DNA of 64,000 nt. It comes from Uranotaenia lowii. Taxonomy: Eukaryota; Arthropoda; Insecta; Diptera; Culicidae. The position numbers and the translations under genes were made by a program. The stretch covers positions 65,209,436 to 65,273,435 of the forward strand of contig NC_073692.1 in assembly GCF_029784155.1 (NCBI RefSeq). The letters run 5' to 3'. Under the pieces are notes generated by a model that was not told where the DNA came from, did no database searches, and saw only the letters and a list, made by a program, of their open reading frames with translations. This document shows positions 11,207-23,150 of this stretch, piece after piece (position 1 is the stretch's first letter; each line of letters begins with the position of its first letter).

Positions 11207-13179
11207 GGGTAACGGACTTATTTTGGACCGGGTACATATTTTGGACCACCTTGCAGATTTTTTCCTATTTTTCTCTCATATATCATGTTAATCATTAAAA
11301 TTTTGAAGAAATATATTAAAAGCTTTTTCTCATGATTCTAATCATATCTAAGATTCCATTAAATTAAGCTGATGAGGGATAGAAAATTGAAAATAAAGTT
11401 TTGATTTTTCGAAGTTGGGTCAAATCAGGCCCATTTCAGGAGGACGTGCCATTATTGGAGTCAACTTCCAAGAAGTTTTCTGCCTAGCTGTGATGATTTT
11501 AACAATTACAAACATGTACACAGCTATGAAAAAACACTTGAAAACTAGTTTGCAAGTTCAAAGAACCAAAAAAACTTGATTTAATAGTAATTTGACCCAT
11601 GTCGAAAATAGGTCCTACTTAATTCCTTAGGGACTTATTTTGGACCACCTAACATAACCTGAGTATTAAACTTACTGTTAAATGTTCATGAACGTAATAA
11701 AACGTTGTACGTGTTGTATTTAATCGCCTATTATAAATAAAATTTGGAATTTTGGCATTATTTTATTAAATCAACTCGCTAACGTCCGAACCCGCCTTTA
11801 GGAGAGGTTCACTTCAAACGGAATAAAACCAAGCCAATCATTGTTTTAAGTTACTTTTTATGCACAATGCTTTAAACCACATCAATCTTACAATCTACGT
11901 TAATAGCAACTGTTTGATAAGCAGTCGTCAAAAGCTACAGCTTAAAGAAGCCCAAAACATGAAACAAAACATAAAAACAGCACGTGCACATTTTTTATTA
12001 AGTCATTATTTTTTATGCTTCATGAAAAATTATTGACAGTTACAGCCAGTTAATAGTAGAACAATTTTAACAAATGATATATTATACTAAAGCTTTGAGA
12101 TTAATGTGGTTCAAAACTATTTTTCTTAAGTAACAATTACTAGCGAAAAAGTACTAAAAATCTAGGTTTTCAGCCCCTGTAGTTATGCAATTAAAAAAAA
12201 ACTGTTGAAGAATTAACTCCAAAGATAGTTTTTTCGAAGAGAAAAGTTATTTCAAAGATAAAAATGAACTTTGCAAATTTTTCAGCGAAAAAAAATCTGG
12301 CTTTAAGATGGTTAAAAAGATCGCATAATTCTCCCACATTTTTATCTTTTTTGAATTTATGTATTCTACAGAACTGAAGCCAAACCAAATCCACTGAGGT
12401 TTTTCAAGTCAAAATGCATCAATTGATGTCGCGGAGTTGATGATGTCTTAACTTCCCAAGTAACACAGATTATATCACTAGGTCGCCTGAAGGAGATTTG
12501 CGTTCTAAAAATTGATCCTAAAGATATGCAAACTGGCCAGTCAGTATTCAACACTGCAGAACAAATTTCGTCGCAGATTTCACTGTGCTGTCGGAAAATT
12601 TGAAACATTTTAAACACACTATATAACAACACACACTATTTTACTCTATTCTTATCGAAAATTACTGTTTTAAAGCATAAGAAGCATAAACATAGTTGTA
12701 GAAAAAACAGATACCTAGTTGTAGTAGCAAATATTCAACAAACATGTGTACCAAAACAGAGGATGGTAAAAAATTGAAGAAAGTTAGTTCAGGATTGAAT
12801 TAACGTGAACAAACAAAACATGACTACAAGGATAAGAAAGGAAAAGATTAAATGAATCATTCGCATAATTGCGCATCAATCACTGTCAAAATTTAGAAAA
12901 ATAACTTATTTAGTTTAAGGGTGGTCCAAAATAGGTCCAGAGGGTGGTCCAAAATAGAAACCTAGTGGTCCAAAATACCGACCAGACCAGATGATCAAAG
13001 AAACGAGTTTTATGGCTTAAATCTCGCTACATTGCAACAAACGACGATATGTTTCGATAGAAAAAACCTTGATCTTCGTAATGAACGGATAAAGCAGTCG
13101 AAATTTGTTACATGTACTTTTTTATTTTAGAAAATAGCATAGCTACTTCCCAAAGCGGTCCAAAATTGGTCCGTTACCC
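11207..13179. mobile_element. TA-flanked non-autonomous element with TTTTGGACC subterminal repeats
   Basis: The ends GGGTAACGGACTTATTTTGG and its near complement (GGTCCAAAATTGGTCCGTTACCC) form about 23-bp inverted repeats. TA lies outside both (11205-11206 and 13180-13181). The nonamer TTTTGGACC is repeated in one orientation near the left end (11221, 11239, 11638) and in the opposite orientation near the right end (12923, 12946, 12967, 13157), a typical transposase-binding layout. The 1.97-kb interior has no recognisable transposase. I infer a Tc1/mariner-type or similar non-autonomous element. A CCCAAGTAACA terminus of another family sits inside at 12455-12465. Confidence 0.75.
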
Positions 13180-13181
13180 TA

Positions 13182-14949
13182 TACGTTCGCTTAACAAGAC
13201 ATTTGTATTTGGACTCCCATGTGGTATGATTTTACAAACTTATCCATGTTGGTTTACATCAAAATATTGCCTCTATTGCTTCCAACTGTCGATTCCAAGC
13301 AGATAGATTGGATCAATTCTCCAGAGTACGAAAAAGCAATCAAAACGAACCAAGAGGGGAAAAGGAAGTAGATAGGTACTTAAATTTTCATAGAACCATA
13401 TTTCCTCATGAACGGGCAACGTATTTCCCTATGAATGGCAATTTACAAAATAAAAGCAGCACTTCGACCTGCACAAACATCCTGTGGTACTATTTGTGAA
13501 TGCAAATTTTGCTATTGAACCTGCCGGACAGGAAATTACAGCAAAGCAAGATAAGGTAATGTGCTAGTTGGTGTGCACAAACATTTCGGTTTGTTATCAT
13601 TCGCGTTATTGAAATTTTTTTCTTTGGAATTAAATTTAAAATAAACTTAAGATTGATATCGAAATCAATTAAGCAGACTCTTTGGGAAAGAATCAAGTAT
13701 TCGAAAACGCTGTGTACTCTAACGTTTACATCAAGCGAACCATTTTGGAAGTCAATATTTGTGAAATGATATTGATTTAGCATTCTTCATTGACACCCCT
13801 GAAGGATTCTCTCATTCGTTATGACAGCTGCTCGTGATGGTGAGAGCAATTTACTTTCGAAAACCCGCTCGCTTTTGTCCAGCCCAAGAATGTTCCCAAC
13901 CAATAGAGCAATCGACAGACAGCTTTGGAAGACAATGGACATCTCAATATGGTTCCCAACTGCTTTCCGCCATTCGTTCGAACTTCCGCTTCCTTTGGAA
14001 GCTCTCGGGTTCTTTCCTACAGTCAGAATTACGACAGGAAACCGGAAAAAAATCCACTATCATATAAACACTAAGACTTTAGTTGGCCTGATGCCGGAGA
14101 CAATGGAGTAAAAGCAGCTGAAAGACGGCTTTACCGGAAGGCACCCATTAGAGGATGAAAAATGCGAACCAATATTTTTCTACCCCTGCATGGCGGACCC
14201 TTCTTCGGCATCGATTCGTTCTGATATAGCCGTTTTACTACCCGTTTTTTCTTCTTCTCCCCGGGTAAAGGAAAATCCATTTTTATAGTCCCGAACCCCG
14301 GCAAATCGATAAATGAACCAAGGGAGCAAGAATGAAAATATAAGCTGCTTGTTTTGTAGACTCAGCGCCAGACCCAATAGCAGCATGGAACCTCTTTTTT
14401 TTATTCTCGCAGTTGAACCCTTCAAGAAATAGGTCTCAATGACCCTCCCAGCACTGTGTGGCTTATGAATGTTGAATTCGATTCCGAGAATTTTTCGAAA
14501 GCCAAATGAATGTTTCAAGAACGGCTTCTCCTCCTCGGGATTCAATAACGTATTGAAGGAGTCCTTTGGAGGGTTTAATGAATGGGGAGCAGCATCCCCG
14601 AATGATGACGGACGAATGATACAGAGCGCCTGGGGCAGCTTGTTAGTTCACCCTCGATGGATGACGACGGATCACATTCATCATTTGTCGTAATCGCATT
14701 TTGACGACACAACTCAACGCCCCTCCGGTTTGGAGATGTGATGTTGATGAGTGACTTTGTTCCTTTTGCTGGCTTTCTTGAGGATCTTGTAATGAGGTTA
14801 CTGAATGTGGCCACTGGCCATTTCCGGAGATGCTCGATTAAGGACGTCCCGTTGTCGCCTTTATGTGACCAAGTCACATTTGGTGTGATATTGAGAAAAA
14901 TTAATACCTCATCATTCAACGGGATGAGAAGTTTTGTGGGAAGTTTAAA
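13182..14949. other. Higher-complexity unique DNA, no assignable gene
   Basis: Positions 13800-14900 are less AT-rich than the surroundings and hold several short open frames on both strands. The longest are 121 codons at 14180-14545 on the minus strand and 114 codons at 14575-14919 on the minus strand. None resembles a family I know, and none shows biased codon use by eye. It may be host intron or intergenic DNA spared by insertions. Confidence 0.35.
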
Positions 14950-15317
14950 GGGGTTGTATTTTTTATTGATCAGTGCAAAAAAACATACCCATATTAAACA
15001 GCTAATAACTTTTTTTCCTAATAAGATACGAAGTTACGGTCTTCGACATAGTTGTTCAGCGGAAAATTTCCTTCAGAAATTTTATAAATTGGCACAAAAA
15101 CCATCAGCTGGCTCGGTTCCACAGACGAAACAAAAATTATGTTGATTTTTCAGTTCAAAATATTCAAGTTTCCCATACAAACCTAAAAGTTTAAATTTAC
15201 TTATGTAAACGTTAATTAAAAATTTTGCAAAAAATCATGGATGAGTTTTGGGCCAAGACGAAGCTTTTTAGACCCTAGGGTTTGAGAAATTCAAAAATGA
15301 CCCCAAATCGACTCAAT
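14950..15317 (+). repeat. Interspersed repeat (GTTGTTCAGCGG / CAAATCGACTCA family), copy A
   Basis: The block contains GTCTTCGACATAGTTGTTCA, TATAAATTGGCACAAAAACC and CCCATACAAAC, then a terminal stretch X at 15229-15317 (AAAATCATGGATGAGTTTTG ending CAAATCGACTCAAT). The first two phrases recur at 56712-56773. X recurs forward at 58340-58426 and inverted at 56634-56710. It is non-coding and probably one half of the element at 56630-58426. Confidence 0.7.
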
Positions 15318-15635
15318 CTAAAAGCACATATTTGAATTGGAACTCGCATTTTTACACATTTTTCATAATTTATTTGTATTGGTTTTGAGTTAAAATAAAA
15401 AAATATATATAAAAATCGCTGAAAACATGAAATCACCGAAAATAGTATGAATATCTTTACAATGAGAGTATTGAGTGGAAGAGCCCAAATAGTACGAAGA
15501 AAATTTGTTGCTTGACGCCATCATTAACACAAGATGGCGACTTTCGCTTTTATTTTCAAAGCTGTAAATTACTGAAATTGTAATTAGGTGAAAATGATAA
15601 ATAGTAGAAGTCGAATTTCGTTGTCTTTTGCCATC
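15318..15635. repeat. Degenerate GCCATCTTGG-type repeat, left part
   Basis: AT-rich DNA with phrases GACGCCATCATTAACACAAGATGG and GAAGTCGAATTTCGTTG that recur at 16330-16600 beyond the MITE insertion. It is the left half of the sequence into which the TTAA element was inserted. Confidence 0.5.
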
Positions 15636-15639
15636 TTAA

Positions 15640-16245
15640 CCTTCCCATGCCGTTCGGGTCAATATGACCCGAAGCGCACATTTAAAATCTCTTTATCATC
15701 ATTCCAATATACTGAAGAAATATGAGTTTTGACAGACCAAGTATGTTCTATGAAAATAATGATCAAATTAACGTCAAAAAATTGAAATTTGAGTTTTGAA
15801 AATCGGTTCATTGGGAAATGAAATACAGCTAAGCAAAGCAAAAAATTGAGATCGTTTTTTTAAAGTTAGATTTTTTTTCTACCGAAAGATCTGAGATAGC
15901 GGTCAAAACTTTCATTGGACCCCAACATATCTATACACTGTCAAATAGATGGATTCTTGACGATCTCAAACATCAATGAAACACTTGAATACAGAAAAGC
16001 TGTCAAAAGTTATGAGCATTTTAAAAATAAAATGGATTTTTCGGTTTTTTTACTTTCTGAACCAGTTTCTGATAACTTGGTAATACATATCGACTTTATT
16101 TTAAAATTTTTAGTAATAAGAACCAATTACCTACACAATGAATATAATATCATCAAAATCGGTTAACATTTACAGCCAGGAGAACGAAATCAAACTACAA
16201 CTCAAATTTCCCCGAAACGGATATTTTGCGAACGGCATGGGAAGG
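15640..16245. mobile_element. piggyBac-like MITE, TTAA target site
   Basis: It is a 606-bp element with 17-bp perfect inverted ends (CCTTCCCATGCCGTTCG at 15640-15656, and its complement at 16229-16245). TTAA lies on both sides (15636-15639 and 16246-16249), the diagnostic target of piggyBac-type transposases. The interior starts with the palindrome GGGTCAATATGACCC and encodes no transposase. An 83-codon frame at 15915-16166 matches nothing I know. It would need a transposase supplied in trans. Removing it rejoins a GCCATCTTAAACTCCAAGAT target that fits the surrounding repeat. Confidence 0.88.
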
Positions 16246-16249
16246 TTAA

Positions 16250-16620
16250 ACTCCAAGATAGCGGCTACCACTCAACTTGAAAATACTGTATATGACTGAA
16301 AATCGCATAAAACCCTAACAATATCGATATACGTTGAAAGAGATCAACCGGTAGAAGTCGAATTTCGCTATCTGACGCCATCTTGAAGTTCAAGTGACTT
16401 TCAGTGATTTCAGTCATTATAATTTTCAGTGGAAGCCGCTATTTGGATTTCAAGATGAAGCCTGATATCGAAATTTGTATTCTACTCGTTGATCCTTTTC
16501 CCATATTGTGGGATTTTCATGCGATTTTCAGTGATTAAAAGCATTTTAAAGTTCAGTGGAAACCGCCATCTTGGATTTCGAGATGACCAGATCATATCTC
16601 AATAATGCAATCTTCATTCA
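16250..16620. repeat. Degenerate GCCATCTTGG-type repeat, right part
   Basis: Phrases such as ACGCCATCTTGAAGTTCAAG, TCAGTGGAAGCCGC and TCAGTGGAAACCGCCATCTTGG recur at about 110-170-bp intervals, each followed by GATTTC.AGATGA. These are degenerate tandem units of unknown class interrupted by the MITE. Confidence 0.5.
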
Positions 16621-18013
16621 TCAACAATTATGGTAGCTGAAAAAAAAAAATAAAAATATTAGAGTCTTTATTAGAGTCCGGGTCAGCTTGTTAAAGAATA
16701 TTATCAACTACATACATCGAAACTGTTTTAATGCATATGTTTCAATAACTGTTTCGAAAGATTTTGGCGTCATGAGTTCGAATTTTCCATCATTTTTGTA
16801 CTATGGCTCACATAATTTTTAAATTTAGCAATTTTTCCTGAATTTTAGCTGAATGAAATAATAAACCAAAATAATATAAACTCGAATTGAGTCTCAATCT
16901 ATTTTTTATCCTTTATTTGTTGAAGGATCAAGGCCTAGATTTCTTATTTCAAAGATTGAATTTCGTTAGAAAATAATGTAATTTGACAAATTCAATCAAA
17001 ATGATTTAATTTTTTATTCCTGACATCACAAAAGGGCGTTTATTATTTTTATATTAAAAATAATAATTTATTCATAACCTATGTAGAAGACTGCAGAACG
17101 ATTTGTTTTCGAAAATAACTGAGATTTATTTTGGTTACAAATTCCATTAAAAATTCTGTTTTCCCGGTCAACTGTCAAAAAAAAATCAAACAGTAAACTC
17201 ATATAATCATTTAATCAAAACCTTTAGTATTAATGTCTTTGTTACACTATACAGGTTTTACAAAAAAGAATCACAAATTTTTCAACACTCCCAAATCAGT
17301 CAAAATCAGCTCTCAAATCTTTCACACTAATGTGATTATTGTTGTCATGTGCTATTAAAAATTGGTCCTTCTTTTCATATTTTTTTAAAATTATTTCTAG
17401 AAAATTGTTTATAAACATTGTGAGTATTGTGCCCTTCGTAGAATTTTGAACAATTTTTTTATTCATAACCTCTTTATAGAAAATTTGTTACGTTTCTCCA
17501 CAATTGATATAAATTAAATTTTATTCGTTTTTAGATTTTTCCATTAGATATTTCCATATTTCCATTCCATTAGATATTTCCATATTTTATTTTAAAATTG
17601 TATTTATATTTTGAAATCAAACTCTTGGACAATGAGAAACAAACTTCACAATTGATAAAGATAACACGATATTATTGAATCACTATTCAACATAAATTAA
17701 CAGTCTTATCGGCGATTTAAAATCAGTTTTAAGTTCATAGCTATTATAATCAAAAACTTATCTCAAATTATTGGATTTTTGAACGAATATATGCAAAATG
17801 AGATTAATCGAAATTTCGATGTACCTTGCACTGATATGAAGAAGCTCAGGAAAAATAAATAATTGTATTTTTTTTAAATTTTCGTCCATTCAACAACAAG
17901 TACTATTTTCATTCCTTAGCTGTTTATTGAAATTTTTTTATCATAATATTTTTCTAACTTCTACTATAGTAGTACTATTTGTTGAAATGAATTTAAATGC
18001 AAAAAGGAATTGC
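16621..18013. other. AT-rich DNA, nothing recognised
   Basis: Homopolymer-rich AT sequence with no coding frame, terminal repeat or RNA gene that I can support. A short local duplication, CATTAGATATTTCCATATTTCCATTCCATTAGATATTTCC, lies around 17541-17585 and is not otherwise remarkable. Confidence 0.4.
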
Positions 18014-18055
18014 ATCATTAGCCGGTGTCCCTGAGTTCGAGCCCAAGAGTAAACA
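18014..18055 (+). repeat. SINE fragment (box B portion only)
   Basis: CCTGAGTTCGAGCCCAAGAG followed by TAAACATC matches the box B and downstream part of the SINE at 4206-4339 and 33883-33978. Box A is missing and there is no tail, so this is a relic. Confidence 0.75.
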
Positions 18056-18144
18056 TCAACAGAAAGCTTCCACAATAAAAATCCTATTAGATTCCATGAC
18101 GTAGATTTAAAAGAGCTGTAAGTAGTCTTGAGTGAGCCCTGAAG

Positions 18145-20367
18145 CATGGCCGTAGGATCGGGGGGGGGGGGGCGGGTTTTGGGGGTTGACCCCCCCCCCC
18201 CCCATGAGGGTGTTGCAATTTACAAACAAAATCATAATTTTTTTATCCAATTTTGATGATATAGTAAGGTTATTTAGGAGTAACAATCTTGACTCAAAAC
18301 TGAAGTGAAGCCCTTGAAAAATAATCCCAAATTCAGCATTCTGCTACAATTTTTCCAAATTTTGTTGATGAAAATTAGCTCTGGATTTTAAATTTCAAAT
18401 GACATTAAACTAAAACTCATTCCGGAAGTTCTGGTTACTTAAATAAAAATTTTAATTCTTTATTTAGTTTAGAATTCGTGATCTACAGTTCGAATCATCA
18501 CTAGAAATTAGAAATGAAATTCTGTTTTGAAATACTGGATTAAATTAGATTTTGAATTTCATTCATAATTTTATTCATGCTCATGTTCATTTTCAATAGT
18601 TAAATAAAAAAAATCGAATATAAAAAAGAAAATAAAAATCCATTTTGAATTTTTGTTTCATATTCACATTGAAAGTTCTTTAACTTAATTATTATACAGA
18701 ATTTTAAATTTCAATCTTGAAAACGGCGATTAAAAATTGAAAAATCAGAATCAGATATATAATTAAAAATTCGTAATCAAATTCAGATTCGCAAGTCCGA
18801 TAAATTGAAACCCAAAACATCAGAATTTAAATTATAGAGCTCTGAAGGGACTGAGGGCTCCGAAATAAATTTCTCTTCGTGGTTTATATTTGAATTCTTA
18901 TCTTGAATATGAACTCAGAAATTGTTTTTTTTGTTCATTTAAGAAATCGTTTTGAAATTTGGAAGGGATTCAAAATTGAAGTTTTGAATTCAGATTCAAA
19001 ATTCAGATTCGGAATTGATAATTAAAATTCAGATTCAGCTTATAAATGAGTTTAATATCTAGATGACTATAAACTAAAACACAAGAATAGTTGAGGAATT
19101 CAAATCGTAAGAGATCGCAGATTAAGAAATTTAATTTTAATTCAATTTCAAAATTTGAATGTTATTCAAAAACAGTTTGTATTTACTATTCAGCTGAAAA
19201 TTAAGGTTTTAAGTAGAATTTAAGTTTATTTTGCAAGTTTTATTTAATTAAAAAAACTGATTTACTAAAGATATCCACAGAATTTTAGTTAAGCAATTGT
19301 TTTTTCTATACATGATTTGCTGAAAAAGAAACATGTTATTTTAACGTAAGAAATTTGCAGTGACTTTCATATTTTCTTAGTGTATTGTTTATTATTAGGT
19401 ATAAATATTGCAACTTTTTTCAAAAACCAAATTTCAAACCAAAATCTAAAATATGGATCCAGTTTTCAAGAATCAGATTCTAGCGCAAAATTTAAATCTT
19501 TACTTATAATCTTGAAAATTTGATTTATTTTTACCTTTTTTTCCTTTTTTCTCAGAATTTATTTTTACCAAATAGCGAAATATTTTTAATATACTCAAGA
19601 AATTGATAGATTTAGTTTATTTGATTTGAACATATATTTTGAAAGACATAAAATCTTTCAGATTCTTGAGAAAATTATAAAATTTCTACTATCGATGAAA
19701 GTAAGTTCCTATTTTCTTACTAAATAAATTAAGGCTTTACAAATGTAGCTAACCTAAGCTTGCCTGATTGTCCGGTTTAATCCGGGTTTGCCTGGATTTT
19801 TAATTTAAAAAAAAGAGCCGACACGAATGCCCGATTTTCATTTAAAAAAAAAGCCTAGATTTTGCCCGGATTTTTCACTTTATTTACCAAAATTAAAGCA
19901 AAAAAAGCGATTTGAGTTTTAAATTTATTTTTATTTAGGCGTCCAAAACGCAATTTTTTTTTTACAAGTTTTATGAAAATAACCATGAATGGTTTTTTTG
20001 GGAGTCTAAAACACGATTTAAAATTTGCTGTTAAGTTTTTTTTTATATATATTTTTGTAGGGAAATTCCTGTGTTTGACCAAATTTGCCCGGATATTGCC
20101 CAAATAATAAGTCAAATAGCCCGGATACGTGTGGTTAAACATTTTGGCAAACTTAAACAAACCATTATAAACATTTTGGGACGTGTTTTCAAAAGATACT
20201 ATTTAATTCAAAAAACTAATGCCTAATGTCTAACAACTTAAAGTGAGTAATCCTCACTAAAAAATTTTTTTAAGTTTCTTCTATTAATGCATTGTTTGAG
20301 CGAAAAATATCACAAGAAAAATTTAGTCACCAAACCCCCCCATGAGGCGGTTCTTCCTACGGCCCTG
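18145..20367. mobile_element. hAT-like non-autonomous element, copy 1
   Basis: The ends CATGGCCGTAGGA and TCCTACGGCCCTG are near-perfect 13-bp inverted repeats. They are flanked by the 8-bp direct repeat CCCTGAAG (18137-18144 and 20368-20375), the duplication size of hAT transposons. G- or C-runs follow each end. The 2.2-kb interior is strongly AT-rich, repeats phrases like CAGATTCGAAATT and AAATTCAGATTC, and has no transposase frame. A CCGGGCAA-type repeat (19755-20140) sits inside. A second copy lies at about 35400-40738. Confidence 0.85.
19755..20140 (-). repeat. CCGGGCAA-type interspersed repeat, copy B
   Basis: Reverse-orientation relative of the 725-1195 block. It shares GCGTCCAAAACG, AAATAACCATGAATGG and TTGACCAAATTTGCCCGGAT, and has repeated CCCGGAT phrases. 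It is nested in hAT-like copy 1 and absent from copy 2 at the matching place, so it may be a later insertion. Confidence 0.55.
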
Positions 20368-20375
20368 CCCTGAAG

Positions 20376-22334
20376 GGTTTCTCAAAGCTATGTCTATAAG
20401 TTCTAAAAGAAGTATTCTGTTGGATTTTTTATTTAAGCTTATAAAATTAGCTTTAAAGACGTTATCGAATCAAGGCCAACTAGTCTATATGTAAGCTTTA
20501 TATTAAGCTTATATAGTAGCTTTGGGAAATAGCCTTTAGCGAACTGCGAAAGATGGCATAAAACATAAATTGTCACTTGAGTGATGAGCATATGCGGCAA
20601 GTTTTTTAACTTCCTTGTATACAAAATACGAAAATAACCTTTTATCAACATTTTCTCACGAATATCGAACAAGTTTAAAAGAAAATTGGCTAAGATAGTT
20701 GATATATTTTCTTTCATTTTAAAATTATTCGAAATACTTCAAATTTAGTTCAATGAAATGAAATTGGAGGAAAAGGGACAGTGTGCAGCCTCCTTCCTCT
20801 TCTCCTCCTCCATCATAGTTTCAGAGAAAACGTTGAATCACTAGATATTAAAGTTTTTTTTTTAATTTTTTTTTAATTTGTAGAATTACTTTCTATGGAA
20901 AATGTAAAAATTTTCAAATAAAAATGATAATTAATTCTGGGACCACACAAACTTCGTGACATAAAGATTTTCATGCGAGGAACAACTTTTAACAGCATTT
21001 CAAATCATTTTGACGCACATGAAAAAAGTTGCAGTTGCGGTTAACTTTTTCACATTTTTTCTCATAAATTTAATGAAAAAGTAACAGCAAAATGAACATC
21101 CCAAGAACTGTTTAACCATTATTCTAAACTGTTTGGTATTTTCGGTATTTTATTTTATAACATTGGCAAACCTTTTCAAATTTAAAACTTTAGTCTTACA
21201 GAGCAGTTAGATATTAAATATTACAGTTTAAGTTACATTTTAAAAGAAAAGATTTACATAAAAACCCTAAAATGTTTATAATGTTCAAGTGTTGATTATG
21301 ACTTAGTACCCATTTTATGTGGTACCTCAAGTCAGTATAAATTGTAAACATTTACAGCCTTGGAAAGGTTTACCTTCTAAAATCAGAAACGCTTCATGGT
21401 ATTTATACAAAAAATACAATAAAGCTGTTCTTGGAGTATTTTCATACCCCATCCGGTATTTGGCTCATGTCTCTCCTAAAAATACTATTGAATGACAAAT
21501 TTACAATCACAAACAAAGTTAGAATATAACGCCTAATTATGATCTAAAAGCTACAAATAAGTAATGGCGAAACAAGTACCAACGAGACAGCAACGATTTA
21601 TCATCTTTATAACGTTACAATTTCTTTCGAATCTGATTCATTCTTCTTCTTCTCTGCTTGTGGATTTCCACACATGAGTTTATTATTCGAAAACGGGAAA
21701 CTCGCTGGAATGGTAGATGGTAAATAAGATAGAAAACGAATACCTAAATCACTTGTAATAATTTTTTAAAATAGTTGTTGAAAATAAGCCAGAAACAGGT
21801 ACTAGATTCATTAAGGAAAAAATAAATAGAATTTACATAAAAGAAAAATCAGGCCGCAAATCGTAGAGGAAAAGAACACAGTAGAGAAAAAAAACCAACA
21901 GAGCAAAACCCATCAGCTTACCTACATAACGATTAAGCTATCAATCTCTTTAAATTTTACATTTGAAAGAAACACAATTTTTTCCGTCTTGTAGCAATGC
22001 TGAAATTTTATGTAGCGAGAAGGCTTCATTAAGCCATAGTCAACGATTTGATTACCGTCAAAAGGGGCATCATGCAAAGCTTTCCAACTTTAACCCTTCG
22101 TTTCATAAAGTAACAAATTTGCAACAATTAAAGTATGAAAAAAGTGAAAAATCGTATTTAATTTTAATTTTTTTTCCTGATGTACACACCAATTCCAACT
22201 GTTTAAAATAATTTTGAAGGAAAAATAAAAAATCATGAAATGAAGGGTTAATGATTAATTTTTAATGTCATTAAATAATATAATGTCTAAAAACTTGTAC
22301 TGCTTGGAAATCAAAAGTTTTCAGGTCGATGAGA
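20376..22334. other. AT-rich DNA, nothing recognised
   Basis: No gene or defined repeat is seen. There are scattered short frames of up to 92 codons (20439-20717, minus strand) without recognisable motifs. The codons are those expected from AT-rich random sequence. Confidence 0.4.
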
Positions 22335-23150
22335 CATCAAATTTACGTAGTCCATGGTGTCTCTGGAACAAAATTTTAATTTTCGAACATTAGCATCGCT
22401 AATTTTTGCACTTTTCGTAAGCTGAGACTTTTCGCTTTTATTTGAGAAAGTTATACATCAGAGGATTCAGAACAACGATTTTTTTTTTTGAAGATTTTCT
22501 AACCTTTTCAACGGTTTATTCAAAAGTAAAATCATACTTATTACTGTTAAAACACTTGTCAAGTCTTTAGACTTATTCGAACTCCAAATGTCAATAAAAT
22601 GATCTAGTGGGAAAATTTTCTAGCTACAACTTTGTCTAAGACATCAAAGCGATACAAATTGAGAGAAAAGAGTTGTAATGTCGCATACAGATTAATTATT
22701 ATTTCATTGAAAAATCTTTTAAAAATTCTCATCGCTGATTGTTTCAAGGCCAAGATTCTGGCGACTGGGTTATTGATTGTAGAGTGTTTAAATGTTCAGG
22801 ATGGTTTCTAAACATTTAAAATAATTTTTTACATAAATTTAAAAAAGATTTTCTGAAGAAAAGTGCATATATATGGATTTATTATGAAAGCTGGTGACTC
22901 CTGCTTCACTTGAAAATTTCGTAATCCACTTCTTACTTTGAGCAATATGTGCTTAACCGAGCCACTGCTAAAATTTCCTTACGATTGAACAATTTTTTGT
23001 AGAGTTTTAAAATGTTCAACCCTCTGATGTATTATATCAAATTTGTGCTCAAATGGAAGGGGAAAGTTTCAGCTTTCGAACGGTGCAAAAATGAGCGATG
23101 CTCATTTTCAATAAATAAGATTGTTCTATCAGAGACACCGTGAGTCAGAA
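22335..23150. repeat. Imperfect long inverted repeat
   Basis: Positions 22340-22470 and 23020-23150 are imperfect reverse complements. Matching phrases include GGTGTCTCTG..GAACAA, GCATCGCT.ATTTTTGCAC, AAGCTGA.ACTTT and ACATCAGAGG. The interior is about 550 bp and non-coding. It is probably a decayed palindromic element. I could not find a clear target duplication. Confidence 0.6.
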
